From Methylobacterium hispanicum (GTDB lineage Bacteria > Pseudomonadota > Alphaproteobacteria > Rhizobiales > Beijerinckiaceae), in the NCBI RefSeq assembly GCF_022179285.1, contig NZ_BPQO01000001.1, forward strand, positions 310,001-374,000: a stretch of DNA of 64,000 nucleotides, written 5' to 3'. Below are positions 11,675 through 30,188 of the stretch, in pieces; the first letter of the stretch is position 1; every line of letters begins with the position of its first letter. Under the pieces are notes generated by a model. That model was not told the DNA's origin. It saw only the letters and a program-made list of their open reading frames with translations, and did not search any database. The position numbers and the translations under genes are program-made.

Positions 11675-13951
11675 TCAGCGCTGCAGCACGAAGATCGTCG
11701 TGCCGAGCGGCGGCAGGGTCAGGTTCAGGGACTGCGCCTGACCGTGGCTCGGGCTGTCGTCGCTGTGCAGGCCGCCCCGGTTGCCGACATTCGAGCCGCC
11801 GTAGACCTCGGCGTCCGAGTTGAAGGCCTCGCGGTAGAAGCCCGCCTCCGGCACGCCGATGCGGTAGCCCTCGCGGGGCACGGGCGTGAAGTTCGAGACC
11901 ACGATCGCGATCTCGCCCGGCTCGCGGCCCTTGCGGGCCCAGGCGATGACGCTGTTGTCCTGGTCGTCCGCCACCAGCCACTGGAAACCGCCCGCCTCGA
12001 CGTCGCGGCTGTAGAGGGCCGGGGTCGACGTGTAGAGGCGGTTGAGGTCGCGGATCGCGTCCTTCACACCCCGGTGCAGGGGATCGTCGAGCAGGTGCCA
12101 GTCCAGCGACTGGTTGTGGTTCCACTCCTTCTCCTGGCCGAACTCGCCGCCCATGAAGAGCAGCTTCTTGCCCGGGTGCCCCCACATGAAGCCGAAATAG
12201 GCGCGCAGGTTCGCGAACTTCTGCCAGCGGTCCCCCGGCATCTTGCCGAGCAGCGAGCCCTTCCCGTGCACCACCTCGTCGTGGGAGAGCGGCAGCACGA
12301 AGTTCTCGGAGAAGGCGTAGAGCAGGCCGAAGGTCAGGTCGTGGTGGTGGTAGCGCCGGTGGATCGGCTCCTTCGAGATGAACTGCAGGGTGTCGTGCAT
12401 CCACCCCATGTTCCACTTGAAGCCGAAGCCGAGGCCGCCCGTGTAGGTCGGGTGCGAGACGCCGGGCCAGGAGGTCGATTCCTCCGCCACCGTGATGGTG
12501 CCGGGCGCGTGGCTGTAGGTCGCCTCGTTGGTCGCGCGCAGGAAGTTGATCGCGTCGAGGTTCTCGTTGCCGCCGTACTGGTTCGGGATCCACTCGCCCG
12601 CGCGGCGCGAGTAATCGAGGTAGAGCATCGACGCGACCGCATCCACGCGCAGGCCGTCGAGGTGATAGTGCTCCAGCCAGAACCGGGCGTTGGCGGCGAG
12701 GAACGTCGCCACCTCGGTCCGCCCGAAATTGTAGATGTAGGTGCCCCAATCCTGGTGGAAGCCCTGGCGCGGGTCGGCGTGCTCGTAGAGATGCGTGCCG
12801 TCGAACAGGCCGAGGCCGTGCGCGTCGAGCGGGAAGTGGCCCGGCACCCAGTCGAGCAGGATGCCGATGCCGGCCGCGTGCGCCGCATCCACGAAGGCCG
12901 CGAACTCCTCGGGCGTGCCGAAGCGGCTCGTCGGCGCGAACAGCGAGACCGGCTGGTAGCCCCAGGACCCGTCGAACGGGTACTCGGTGATCGGCAGGAG
13001 CTCGATATGGGTGAAGCCCATCTCCTTGACGTAGGGGATGAGGCGCTCGGTCATCTCCTTGTAGGTGAGGTAGCGGTTGCCCTCGTCGGGCACCCGCGCC
13101 CACGAGCCGAGATGGACCTCGTAGATCGAGATGGCGCTGTGGCGCGGGTCGCGCGCGCCGCGCGTCTCCATCCAGCCCTTGTCCTGCCACGCGTAGCGGG
13201 TCGCGCCGTTGAGGACGGAGGCGGTCTCGGGCGGGTGCTGGGCCCGGAAGGCGACCGGGTCGGCCTTCAGGGGTAGCACGGACCCGTCGGGCCCGCGGAT
13301 CTCGAACTTGTAGGCCTGGCCGACCTTGAGGCCCGGGACGAACAGCTCCCAGACGCCGCCGTCCTGCCACTGCCGCATCGGGTGGCGGCGGCCGTCCCAC
13401 TCGTTGAAGTCGCCGACCACGCTGACGCGCCGGGCGTTCGGCGCCCAGACGGCGAAACGGAAGCCGTCGATGCCGTCGAGGTTGCCGAGCTGGGCGCCGA
13501 GCACGCGGTAGACGACGTTGGTGCCGACCTCGCGCAGGGCGTTGACGTCGTGCTGCTCGATCGACGAGCCGAAGCTGTAGGGGTCGTAGCGCTTGCGCCG
13601 CGCGCCGTCCCAGGCCTCGATCTCGATCTCGTAGAGCGGGCGGCCCTCGCTCTTCACGGACGCGACGAAGAAGCCGTCCGGGTGGCGCCGCTCGAACGGG
13701 ATGCTCCGCCCGGCGGTGAGCAGCGTGGCGGCGCGCGCCTCGGGCAGCACCGCGCGGACCTCCCAGGCGCCGGGGCCGACCTGATGCGGACCGAGGATCC
13801 CGAAGGGGTCGCCGTGGTCGGCGGCCATCACCGCCTTGATCGCGTCCGGGTGCAGGCTCGGACGCGCGGCGGGCGGCGGCGCCTCGGCGGCCCGGGGCGG
13901 AGCAGATCCGCGCTCGGTTCCGCTCGCGAAGCTGTCGTCGATCGCCGTCAT
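11675..13951 (-). CDS. glgB: 1,4-alpha-glucan branching enzyme
   Basis: Cuts alpha-1,4 chains and rejoins them as alpha-1,6 branches. It has 758 aa, typical of the two-N-domain (N1-N2) form. Residues about 35-130 are the extra CBM48-like N1 domain, about 140-240 the second CBM48, then the GH13 barrel and a C-terminal beta domain. Catalytic residues: Asp 437 in DGLRVDAV, Glu 490 in VAEEST, and the Asp of [13 protein letters not shown]. Its ATG follows the treS stop codon with no gap (TGA-ATG), so translation is probably coupled and it is the last gene of the minus-strand run. It can branch glucan from both GlgA and GlgE. Confidence 0.97.
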   Translation of the reverse strand: MTAIDDSFASGTERGSAPPRAAEAPPPAARPSLHPDAIKAVMAADHGDPFGILGPHQVGPGAWEVRAVLPEARAATLLTAGRSIPFERRHPDGFFVASVKSEGRPLYEIEIEAWDGARRKRYDPYSFGSSIEQHDVNALREVGTNVVYRVLGAQLGNLDGIDGFRFAVWAPNARRVSVVGDFNEWDGRRHPMRQWQDGGVWELFVPGLKVGQAYKFEIRGPDGSVLPLKADPVAFRAQHPPETASVLNGATRYAWQDKGWMETRGARDPRHSAISIYEVHLGSWARVPDEGNRYLTYKEMTERLIPYVKEMGFTHIELLPITEYPFDGSWGYQPVSLFAPTSRFGTPEEFAAFVDAAHAAGIGILLDWVPGHFPLDAHGLGLFDGTHLYEHADPRQGFHQDWGTYIYNFGRTEVATFLAANARFWLEHYHLDGLRVDAVASMLYLDYSRRAGEWIPNQYGGNENLDAINFLRATNEATYSHAPGTITVAEESTSWPGVSHPTYTGGLGFGFKWNMGWMHDTLQFISKEPIHRRYHHHDLTFGLLYAFSENFVLPLSHDEVVHGKGSLLGKMPGDRWQKFANLRAYFGFMWGHPGKKLLFMGGEFGQEKEWNHNQSLDWHLLDDPLHRGVKDAIRDLNRLYTSTPALYSRDVEAGGFQWLVADDQDNSVIAWARKGREPGEIAIVVSNFTPVPREGYRIGVPEAGFYREAFNSDAEVYGGSNVGNRGGLHSDDSPSHGQAQSLNLTLPPLGTTIFVLQR

Positions 13952-17212
<3,261 letters not shown>

Positions 17213-17286
17213 CGCGTCGCTGCCTCATGCGTCGGGGCGGGTCGGAGCCGGTCCCGCCCGACGGGGGTCGGCGCGTGAACGGGCGA

Positions 17287-17305
17287 GATGCGGCTTGACC
17301 GCATC
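17287..17305. other. Hairpin in the glgE-treS gap
   Basis: A perfect 7-bp inverted repeat (GATGCGG / CCGCATC, 5-base loop) in the 150-base gap. There is no T-run, so it may be a processing or attenuation element rather than a full terminator. Confidence 0.35.
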
Positions 17306-17362
17306 ATCGCGGCAACAGCGCGGCAGAGCGCGCCGGGTCGGTGTCTGGTCGCACGCGAGCGC

Positions 17363-20740
<3,378 letters not shown>

Positions 20741-20840
20741 GCAGGCCTCTTCGTCGTCTCGCGTGTGGGGCTAACGCCCGAGCATCCGGCCCGCTCCGGG
20801 CGTGGGACCCGCGAATGTCTTGAAAATCCGCGGGCTCCGG

Positions 20841-20860
20841 GGCCGCTGTCTTAAGCGGCC
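20841..20860 (-). terminator. Weak terminator-like hairpin after malQ-treY
   Basis: A 7-bp inverted repeat GGCCGCT/AGCGGCC with a six-base loop, six bases after the treY stop codon. The T-run is displaced, so partial read-through into glgE is likely. Confidence 0.45.
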
Positions 20861-20866
20861 TCTATG

Positions 20867-23800
20867 TCACTCCGTCCGTCGCAGCACCGCGAAGGGCAGG
20901 TGCCGGAACAGTTCGGCGCAGTCGGCCTGCCCGCCCGCGCGGGTCTCGCCGGTGACGAGATCGCGCCAGCGCGTGCCCGCGCCGAGGTCGAGCACGGTGC
21001 CGGCGAAGCCCTCGCCGGACCAGACCTGTCCGTCCGGCACGAGCTTCGCCACGAGCCGCGGCACGGCCACGACGAGATCGTCGCCGCCGCCCGCGCCGTC
21101 CGCCCGCTGGAAGGCGAGGACGTGGGCCGCCTTCGCGCCCTCGGCCGGCAGGGCCCGGTAGTCGGCATCGGCGTAGAAGCCCGCCCGCTCGGCGCGCTCC
21201 GCGAGGAGCTTGGCGAGCACCGCCTGCTTCACGCGCCCGTCCCACCACGTACCCAGAAGTTCGGAAGCGGGACGTCCCTCCTCCAGCGCCCGCGCCAGCG
21301 CCGGGTAGTCGACCGGGCGGCGGTTGTCGGGATCCACGAAGGAGAAGTCCCAGAACTCGGTGCCCTGGTAGGTGTCGGGCAGGCCCGGCAGGGTCGCCTT
21401 CAGCACCGTGCGTCCCAGGGACGTCAGCATGCCGAGATGGGCGAGGCGCTGGGCGAAGGGGCGCAGTTCCCGCAGGAAGTCCGAGCCCGGCGCGACGATC
21501 GCCTCGAACAGGCGCTTGACCGCGCCCTCGTAGGCCTCGTCCACGTTGACCCAGCTGGAGCGGCGCTTGCCCTCGCGCATCGCCTTCTCGCCGTAGGCGA
21601 TGAGGCGCTCTCGGAAATCCTCGATCCCGGCCGCGTCGTCCTGCTGGAGGAGTTCCAGCGGCCACGCGCCGAGGATCGCCTGGAAGAACATCCACTGGTC
21701 GTTGGCGTCGGGCGCGGGCTCGTCGTCGATCGTGGCGAGGTGCGGCCCGGCGGTCGCGCGCCAGAGGTCCCAGGCGCGAGCCCAGGCATCCGGCATCTCG
21801 GAGAGGGCGATGAGGCGCGTGCGGGCGTCCTCGCCGCGCTTGGTGTCGTGCGTCGCCGTGGTGATCATGGCGTTCGGCCAGTCGCGGGCACGCGCCGCCT
21901 GGAGCGCGTGAAAGTGCTCCGCGTCGATGCCGTACTCGCCCGGGTCGCCGCCGACTTCGTTGAGGCCGAGGAGCAGCGCGTAGCGGTAGAAGAGGGTGTC
22001 CTCCAGGCTCTTGGCCATGACCGGGCCGGTCAGCTGCTGGAAGCGGCGGCGGAAGCGCAGCACCACCCGCGGATCCGGTCGGCCCGGCCCGGAGGTCTCG
22101 ACGCGGCCGAGCAGCACGTTCTGCGCGAAGTCGTGCACCGAGCGGTCCGGCAGGCCGGACCAGCGCTTGGCCTTGGCCACCGCGCCCTCGATCAGCCGGA
22201 CGTCCTCGGCCTCGATCTCGGCGTCCTCCAGTTCCGGCGGCAGGTAGCTGCGGTAGGTGGGAAAGCGCGCGATGATCTCGATGAGCGCCCGGCGGATGGC
22301 GTTGACCGAGAAGTCGCGGGTGCGCCGGTCGGCGTCGGCCACCTCCTTGAGGTCGGCGGTCAGCACCTCCAGCTCGCTCGCGAAGCTGATCTCGAGGATC
22401 TCGGCCTTCGCGGCGCGGAGCTGGAAGCCGTAGGGCTCGTCCATGCCCGAGGCCCACTCGTAGATGCGCCGGACCTTGGCCTGCTTCTCCTTGTCGACCA
22501 AGATGCCGTCGAGCTGGTTCAGCACGTCGTAGCCGGTGGTGCCGGCCACCGGCCAGGGCCGCAGCTTCTCGCCGGGCTCCAGGATCTTCTCGACCACCAC
22601 GTAGAAGCCCGGGCCCACCGCGGCCTGGAGCGCGCGGGCGTAGCCCAGCGGGTCGGCCAGCCCGTCGATGTGGTCGATGCGCAGGCCGTCGATGCGGCCC
22701 TCGCGCACGTGCCGGAACACGGTCTCGTGCGAGCGGTGGAAGATGTCCGTCTTCTCGACGCGCAGGCCCGCCAGCGAGTTCACGTCGAAGAAGCGGCGGT
22801 AGTTGATGTCGCTCGACGCGATGCGCCAGTGGGCGAGCCGGTAGGCCTGGCTTTCCAACAGGCGGTGCAGCGGCCCGAAGCTGTCCGGGTGTCCCTTGAC
22901 GCCGTTGAGAAGCTTCAGGCCCCGCTCCATCGCGTCGCGGATCGTCGGCGCCGCGGCGTAGACGGCGGCGAGGCGCTGCTTCAGCCCCTCGGCCTCCTCC
23001 GGGAAGCCTCGGCGGCGCTCCGGGTTCGTCTCCTCGCCCATGGTGCGCAGACGCTCGGAGATCGCCATCAGCTCGGCCGAGGCGTCGTCCCCGACCTCGC
23101 CGAGGGCGGCCAGCACCCGGTTGAGGATGGTCGGGTAGTTCAGCGGCCGGATCGGGAACTGGTGCTCGTAGTGCCAGACGCTGAAGGCGCCGGCCTGCGG
23201 GTCGAACTTCAGTTCCAGCGTGCCCTTCTCCAGGGCCTCGCCGTAGCGGTCGCCCAGGAACGGGATGACGAGGTTGCGGTTCGCCCCCATCCGTTCCCAA
23301 TCGATGTCGAAGGCGTGCGCGAACGGCGACAGCGGACCCCACTCGAGAACCGAGAGCCACCACGGGTTGTCGGCGCCGCCGACGCCCATGTGGTTCGGCA
23401 CGATGTCGAGCAGGAGCTTCAGGCCGTGCTCCCGCAGCCGGTCGGAGAGGCGCACGAAGCCTTCCTCGCCGCCGAGTTCCGGGTTGATCGCGCCGTGATC
23501 GACGATGTCGTAGCCGTGGGTCGAGCCGGGCCGCGCCTTCTGGAGCGGCGAGGCGTAGACGTGGCTGATGCCGAGCTTGGCCAGGTACGGGACGATCCGC
23601 TCCGCATCCGCGAAGGTGAAGTCCTTGTGGAACTGCAGCCGGTAGGTCGCCCGCGGCGGCGGCGCGTTGAGGCGCGCTGCACCCGAATGCGGTCCGCGCT
23701 CCTCGGCCGAGAGCGAGGCGGCGAGCTTGGCGAGCGGGCCGCCGGGCTCGGCGATGGCGGTGAGGTCGCGGTCGAGCTTGCGCCGCCAGTTCGGATAGCC

Positions 23801-25765
23801 CTCGGTCGAGCCCGGCACGTTGGCCTGGGAGAGTTCCGAGATCACGTCCTCGTACTGGACGGCCGTGAGGATCGAGGGCGCGCGGGCGAGATAGCGCGCG
23901 GCGGCCTCGAAGGGCGCGGCGTCGGGCGGGTCCCAGCTCGGCAGAAGCTGCTCGCCGGCCAGGGCCTCGGTGAGGCGGCGGCGCTCGGTGACGCGCTCGC
24001 CCCGCTCGGCCTCGGCCCGCTCCTGGTCGTAGAGGCCGAGCGCCTGCCGGGTGTCGGTATCGACGCCCCGCCACCAGCCGACGAAGGTCGGCAGGTCGTG
24101 CGTGGTGATCGCGGTGAGCGCGTCGCGCGGATAGGCGCCCGGCGCCTTGAAGCGGCCGTCGCCCTCGCGCTCGAAGGCGAGGATGCGGTAGCTCAGGATG
24201 CCGGCGCCCATCAGCGCGTCCGAGAAACCCTCGGGCGCGGTGCCGAGATCCTCGGCGATCACGATGCACTTGTTGCGGTGGCTCTCCAGGCGCAGCACGG
24301 CCAGCATCGGCTCGAACGGCATCAGGACGTAGGCGCCGTCATGAGCCGAGCCGCCGAGCGGGATCAGGAAGAGCCTTGCCAGCTGGAAGGCGTGGTCGAT
24401 GCGGATCGCGCCGGCATGGCGCATGTTGGCCTGGACCAGAGCCCGGAAGGCCGCGAGTCCGTCGCGCTCCATCTCCAGCGGGTCGAAGGCCGGCAGGCCC
24501 CAATCCTGGCCCTTCGGGGCGAGGAGGTCCGGCGGCGCGCCGATCGAGACGCCGTTGGCGAAGCGCTCGGGATGCGACCAGATCTCGGAGCCGCCGCGGT
24601 CGGCGCCGACCGCGAGGTCGCGGTAGAGGCCGATGCGCATGCCGGCCTCGTGCGCGCGCCGGGAGGCCGCGGCGAGCTGACGGTCGGCGAGGAATTGCAG
24701 CCAGGCGTGGAAGCTCACGGCCTCGGCGTGCTCGGCCTCGAAGGCGCGCACAGCCTCCGTGCCGGCGCGGCGGTACTCCTCCGGCCAGTCGCCGAGCCAG
24801 TGGGCGCCCTGGGCCTTGAAATGGGCCGAGAGCGCTTCGAACACCGCGTGGGCCTGAAGATCCTCGCCGCCATCCTGGCGGAACGCCTGGAAGTCGGCAT
24901 CCTCGCCGCGGCGGGCCGGCGAATCCTGCCAGAGCGCGTCGAGCACCGGCGCCAGCACGTCCCAGACGCCCTGGTGATCGACGAGGGAGGCCGAGCGCAG
25001 GGCCTCGACCGCGCGACCGTTCTCCCTCAGCAGCGCCTCCGCCCGCGAGCCGACGAAGCCCGGCAGGGCGTCCGGCGCGATGAACAGCGTCTCGAGGAAC
25101 AGGCGCGAGGAGGGCGAGTAGGGCGAGATCTTGGTGCGGTCGGCCCCGAACAGGGCGTGGACCGGGCTGAGACCCAGGAAGGACGCGCCGCGCAGGCCCG
25201 CATCGTGCGCGGCCTGCCCCGCATCCGCGTAGGTGCCGATGCCGATATTGTCCGCCGAGCGCAGGCCGTAGAGCTGCGCGGCGAGGCCCCAATCGGCCGC
25301 GCCCTCGTCGGCGTAGGCACGCGGGCGCCAGCAGCGCTGCGGCGCGGCGATCACCCAGGCCTCGGCTTTGCGGTCGCCGAGCGTCGCCGTGAGGTGATGG
25401 TAGCCGGGCGTCAGCGGCGGCAGCTCGAAGCCCGCCTCGCTGCCCGAGATCGCCGCACGCCCCTCGCGGGCATTGCCGCGCTCGTCCACGACGCGCCACG
25501 CCAGGGTACCGGCTTCCGCCCGCACCGGCACGCGGGCGGTGCGGCGCGCCTCGACCGGCATCAGCGGCGGGACCAGCCCGCGGCGCAGGGCCTCGACGGT
25601 GCGGAGCGACTCCGCGGCCTCGTCCTCCGAGCCGACCCGGAAGCCGAGGGCAGCCAGCAGTCCCTTGCGGACCTCCAGCTTCGTCTCGACGGGTTTGCCG
25701 AAGGCATCCGTGTAGCCGCCGGCGACGCCGACGAGGTCGGCCAGACGTTCGAGAGTGCCGCTCAC
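20867..25765 (-). CDS. treY: 4-alpha-glucanotransferase fused to maltooligosyl trehalose synthase
   Basis: A 1632-aa fusion. The N-terminal 690 residues are MalQ-like (GH77), moving glucan segments between chains: YGLRSADNIGIGTYADAG, GLSPVHALF, IRIDHAFQLARLF, CIVIAEDLGTAPEGF, TTHDLPTFVGWWRG. Residues about 702-1632 are TreY (GH13), turning the reducing-end glucose of a glucan into a trehalosyl end: ATYRLQFHKDFTF, LLDIVPNHMGVG, IDGLRIDHIDGLADP, VVVEKILEPGE, TATHDTKRGED. It starts at GTG 25765 and overlaps the treZ stop by four bases (GTGA), so the pair is translationally coupled. TreZ then releases trehalose. Joining MalQ to TreY could feed chains of suitable length to TreY; that part is inference. 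Confidence 0.95.
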   Translation of the reverse strand: MSGTLERLADLVGVAGGYTDAFGKPVETKLEVRKGLLAALGFRVGSEDEAAESLRTVEALRRGLVPPLMPVEARRTARVPVRAEAGTLAWRVVDERGNAREGRAAISGSEAGFELPPLTPGYHHLTATLGDRKAEAWVIAAPQRCWRPRAYADEGAADWGLAAQLYGLRSADNIGIGTYADAGQAAHDAGLRGASFLGLSPVHALFGADRTKISPYSPSSRLFLETLFIAPDALPGFVGSRAEALLRENGRAVEALRSASLVDHQGVWDVLAPVLDALWQDSPARRGEDADFQAFRQDGGEDLQAHAVFEALSAHFKAQGAHWLGDWPEEYRRAGTEAVRAFEAEHAEAVSFHAWLQFLADRQLAAASRRAHEAGMRIGLYRDLAVGADRGGSEIWSHPERFANGVSIGAPPDLLAPKGQDWGLPAFDPLEMERDGLAAFRALVQANMRHAGAIRIDHAFQLARLFLIPLGGSAHDGAYVLMPFEPMLAVLRLESHRNKCIVIAEDLGTAPEGFSDALMGAGILSYRILAFEREGDGRFKAPGAYPRDALTAITTHDLPTFVGWWRGVDTDTRQALGLYDQERAEAERGERVTERRRLTEALAGEQLLPSWDPPDAAPFEAAARYLARAPSILTAVQYEDVISELSQANVPGSTEGYPNWRRKLDRDLTAIAEPGGPLAKLAASLSAEERGPHSGAARLNAPPPRATYRLQFHKDFTFADAERIVPYLAKLGISHVYASPLQKARPGSTHGYDIVDHGAINPELGGEEGFVRLSDRLREHGLKLLLDIVPNHMGVGGADNPWWLSVLEWGPLSPFAHAFDIDWERMGANRNLVIPFLGDRYGEALEKGTLELKFDPQAGAFSVWHYEHQFPIRPLNYPTILNRVLAALGEVGDDASAELMAISERLRTMGEETNPERRRGFPEEAEGLKQRLAAVYAAAPTIRDAMERGLKLLNGVKGHPDSFGPLHRLLESQAYRLAHWRIASSDINYRRFFDVNSLAGLRVEKTDIFHRSHETVFRHVREGRIDGLRIDHIDGLADPLGYARALQAAVGPGFYVVVEKILEPGEKLRPWPVAGTTGYDVLNQLDGILVDKEKQAKVRRIYEWASGMDEPYGFQLRAAKAEILEISFASELEVLTADLKEVADADRRTRDFSVNAIRRALIEIIARFPTYRSYLPPELEDAEIEAEDVRLIEGAVAKAKRWSGLPDRSVHDFAQNVLLGRVETSGPGRPDPRVVLRFRRRFQQLTGPVMAKSLEDTLFYRYALLLGLNEVGGDPGEYGIDAEHFHALQAARARDWPNAMITTATHDTKRGEDARTRLIALSEMPDAWARAWDLWRATAGPHLATIDDEPAPDANDQWMFFQAILGAWPLELLQQDDAAGIEDFRERLIAYGEKAMREGKRRSSWVNVDEAYEGAVKRLFEAIVAPGSDFLRELRPFAQRLAHLGMLTSLGRTVLKATLPGLPDTYQGTEFWDFSFVDPDNRRPVDYPALARALEEGRPASELLGTWWDGRVKQAVLAKLLAERAERAGFYADADYRALPAEGAKAAHVLAFQRADGAGGGDDLVVAVPRLVAKLVPDGQVWSGEGFAGTVLDLGAGTRWRDLVTGETRAGGQADCAELFRHLPFAVLRRTE

Positions 25766-27567
25766 TGGTTCTTTTCCGTCACGAAGACGCCGGTCCAGCC
25801 GGCCAGGCTCGCGCCCCGATCATCGGGCGCGTTGGTCCAGATCACCTCACCGGAGAGATCGTCCGGCTGAAACTCGGCGTCGCCCAGGTTGGCGACGAAG
25901 CGGAGCGTCCCGGCGCCGAAGCGCCAAGTGCAATCGACCACGTCGGGGCGCGGCAGGGTCGCGATGGCGCCGCGGTAGCCGGACTTGGCGAGCGGCACGA
26001 CCACGTCGCGGCGGATCGCCAGCAGGCGCTTCGTCTCGGCGAGCACGTCCTTGTGCGGCGCTCGCTCCGGCTCGGACCAGTCGAGCTTCGAATCCGCGAA
26101 GGTCTTCTCCTCGGTCGGGTCCGGGATCTTCGAGGTGTCGTCGGCGAAGGCGGCGAAGCTCTTGAACTCGCGGCGACGGCCCTCGCGCACGGCCTTGTTC
26201 AGCTCTTCGTCGGGCGCGAAATCCACGAAGAACAGGAACGGCGTCGAGGCCGACCATTCCTCGCCCATCCAGAGCATCGGGATCTGGGGCGCCAGCAGGA
26301 AGCCGCCGCGGGCGAGAGCGAGCTTTCTCGGATCCGAGAGCTGGCTCAGCCGCTCGCCGAGCGCCCGGTTGCCGACCTGATCGTGGTTCTGCAGGAAGGT
26401 CACGAAGGCGTGGGGCGGCAGGTGCGCCGAGGGCTCGCCGCGCGGGTGGTTGTCGAGGGTCGGGAAGGGCTCGCCCTGGTAGGCGAAACCCTCCGACAGG
26501 CAGCGGGCGAGACGCTCGACCGGCTTGTCCGCGAAGCTCTCGTAGTAGCCGGCATCCTCGCCCGTCAGCAGCACGTGCCAGCAATGGTGCAGGTCGTCCG
26601 CCCACTGCGCGTCGTGCTGGCGCGGCTTGCCGTCCGCATCCCGCTCCAGCCACTTGGCTTGGTTCGCCTCGTTCTCGAGCATCAGGTGGATCTGGCGGTC
26701 GGGGAATTTCTCCCGGACGGTCTCGCCGAGCTCGGCCAGGAAGTGTCTTTCCGAATCGTCGAGGATCGCGTGCACGGCATCGAAGCGGATGCCGTCGAAA
26801 TGATACTCCTCCAGCCAGTACAGCGCGTTCTGGATGAAGTACTGGCGCACCGTGCGGCCGCTCTCCTTGCCGTCGAAGTTGATCCCCGCACCCCAGGGCG
26901 TCTGGTGACGCTCGGTGAAGAAGGTCTTGGCGTAGGCGTGGAGATAGTTCCCGGCCGGGCCGAAATGATTGTAGACGGCGTCGATGTAGACCATCAGCCC
27001 GAGGGCGTGCGCCCGGTCGATCAGGCGCTTCAGGTCGTCGGGCCGGCCGTAGGCTCCGTCCGGCGCATAGGGCAGCACGCCGTCGTAGCCCCAGTTGCGG
27101 GTGCCCTTGAAGTCGGCGAGCGGCAGCAGCTCGATCGCGGTGACGCCGAGGTCGCGGATGTATTCGAGCTTGCCCGCCAGCCCCGCATAGGTGCCCTCGG
27201 GGGTCGCGGTGCCCACGTGGGTCTCGTAGATCACCGCCTCCTCGAAGGGGCGGCCCGTCCAGGCGTCGTCCGTCCACACGAAGGCGTTCGGGTCGATCAC
27301 CTCGCTCGGACCGGACACGTCCTCGGGCTGGAAGCGCGAGGCGGGATCGGGCACCACGAGGTCGCCGTCGATGCGGAAACCGTAGCGGGCGCCGGCCCTC
27401 ACACCCGGCACCACCGCCCGGCGCCAGCCGTGCTCGGCGGCCGGAATGGCGTGGTCCTGCCCGTCGATCACCAGGGTGACGTCCTGCGCGGTCGGGGCCC
27501 AGAGCGCGAAGCGCACGCCGCCCTCCACGAACTCGGCACCGAAATCCATGCTGTGGGCGCGCCGCAT
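25762..27567 (-). CDS. treZ: Maltooligosyl trehalose trehalohydrolase
   Basis: Releases trehalose from maltooligosyltrehalose, the second step of the TreY/TreZ route. It has 601 aa from ATG 27567, which has an AGGAACAGG ribosome site; a longer frame to 27639 lacks support. Residues 1 to about 90 are a CBM48-like beta domain (FGAEFVEGGVRFALWAPTA), followed by the GH13 barrel: VIYETHVGTATPEGTY, YIDAVYNHFGPAGNYL, nucleophile region IRFDAVHAILDD, acid region LMLENEANQ, FLQNHDQVGNRALGER. The stop overlaps the start of malQ-treY. The 484 bases upstream up to glgX hold a hairpin and probably its own promoter. Confidence 0.96.
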   Translation of the reverse strand: MRRAHSMDFGAEFVEGGVRFALWAPTAQDVTLVIDGQDHAIPAAEHGWRRAVVPGVRAGARYGFRIDGDLVVPDPASRFQPEDVSGPSEVIDPNAFVWTDDAWTGRPFEEAVIYETHVGTATPEGTYAGLAGKLEYIRDLGVTAIELLPLADFKGTRNWGYDGVLPYAPDGAYGRPDDLKRLIDRAHALGLMVYIDAVYNHFGPAGNYLHAYAKTFFTERHQTPWGAGINFDGKESGRTVRQYFIQNALYWLEEYHFDGIRFDAVHAILDDSERHFLAELGETVREKFPDRQIHLMLENEANQAKWLERDADGKPRQHDAQWADDLHHCWHVLLTGEDAGYYESFADKPVERLARCLSEGFAYQGEPFPTLDNHPRGEPSAHLPPHAFVTFLQNHDQVGNRALGERLSQLSDPRKLALARGGFLLAPQIPMLWMGEEWSASTPFLFFVDFAPDEELNKAVREGRRREFKSFAAFADDTSKIPDPTEEKTFADSKLDWSEPERAPHKDVLAETKRLLAIRRDVVVPLAKSGYRGAIATLPRPDVVDCTWRFGAGTLRFVANLGDAEFQPDDLSGEVIWTNAPDDRGASLAGWTGVFVTEKNQ

Positions 27568-28051
27568 CGAGCCTGTTCCTTGTCGTCGAAGACCCGCGCT
27601 CGGGAAGCGCGGACGAGCCGTCGAACCGTGTCGTGGCACGCCCAGGAACGCCGAACCGGCGGCGCATCGTTGGACGTCTTGGAGCCCCTCACGAAACGCC
27701 CGATCGCCGGGAGACCTCCCTCTGCACGCGACGGTGCAGCGGGCGTTTCATGAGAGGCTCTTGGGGAGCGTGCGGGCGTGTCCGGCCCCGCTTCCTCATC
27801 AGAAGGCGGCGCGGCGCATCTTGTTCCCGCGCCGCAACTAAGGCGGTGGAACGGTGCGGCAACGGTGTCGCAGGGTAGATTCCGGCGGATCGGGCGGCGG
27901 TGCGGATCGGCGTCGCCTCGGGGGCCGGCGCCGGGCCGCGCTCTCGACAACTCCCGGTTGCCGTCCCCCGCAGCGCCATGCGCCAAGTGCACCGTCATCC
28001 CGCGGCAGCGCCGGAATGACGGGGGTGGGAACCCGGTCGCGGGAGACCGCC
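27568..28051. other. Gap between glgX and treZ with a terminator-like hairpin
   Basis: A stretch of 484 bases without a convincing gene. The supported element is an imperfect stem at 27992-28022 (CCGTCAT paired with ATGACGG, with further pairing inside), 30 bases after the glgX stop, which may end the otsA-glgX transcript. The rest is presumably the treZ promoter and leader; no clear sigma motif was found. Confidence 0.45.
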
Positions 28052-30148
<2,097 letters not shown>

Positions 30149-30188
30149 CGGGCAAGTCCGTCCAGAGGGTTCGAGAAGGCGACCGGGA

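Noticed and set aside
20864..25870. A 1668-aa plus-strand open frame, the longest in the window
   Set aside because: It is antisense to the malQ-treY fusion, which has all GH77 and GH13 motifs; the antisense product is low complexity.
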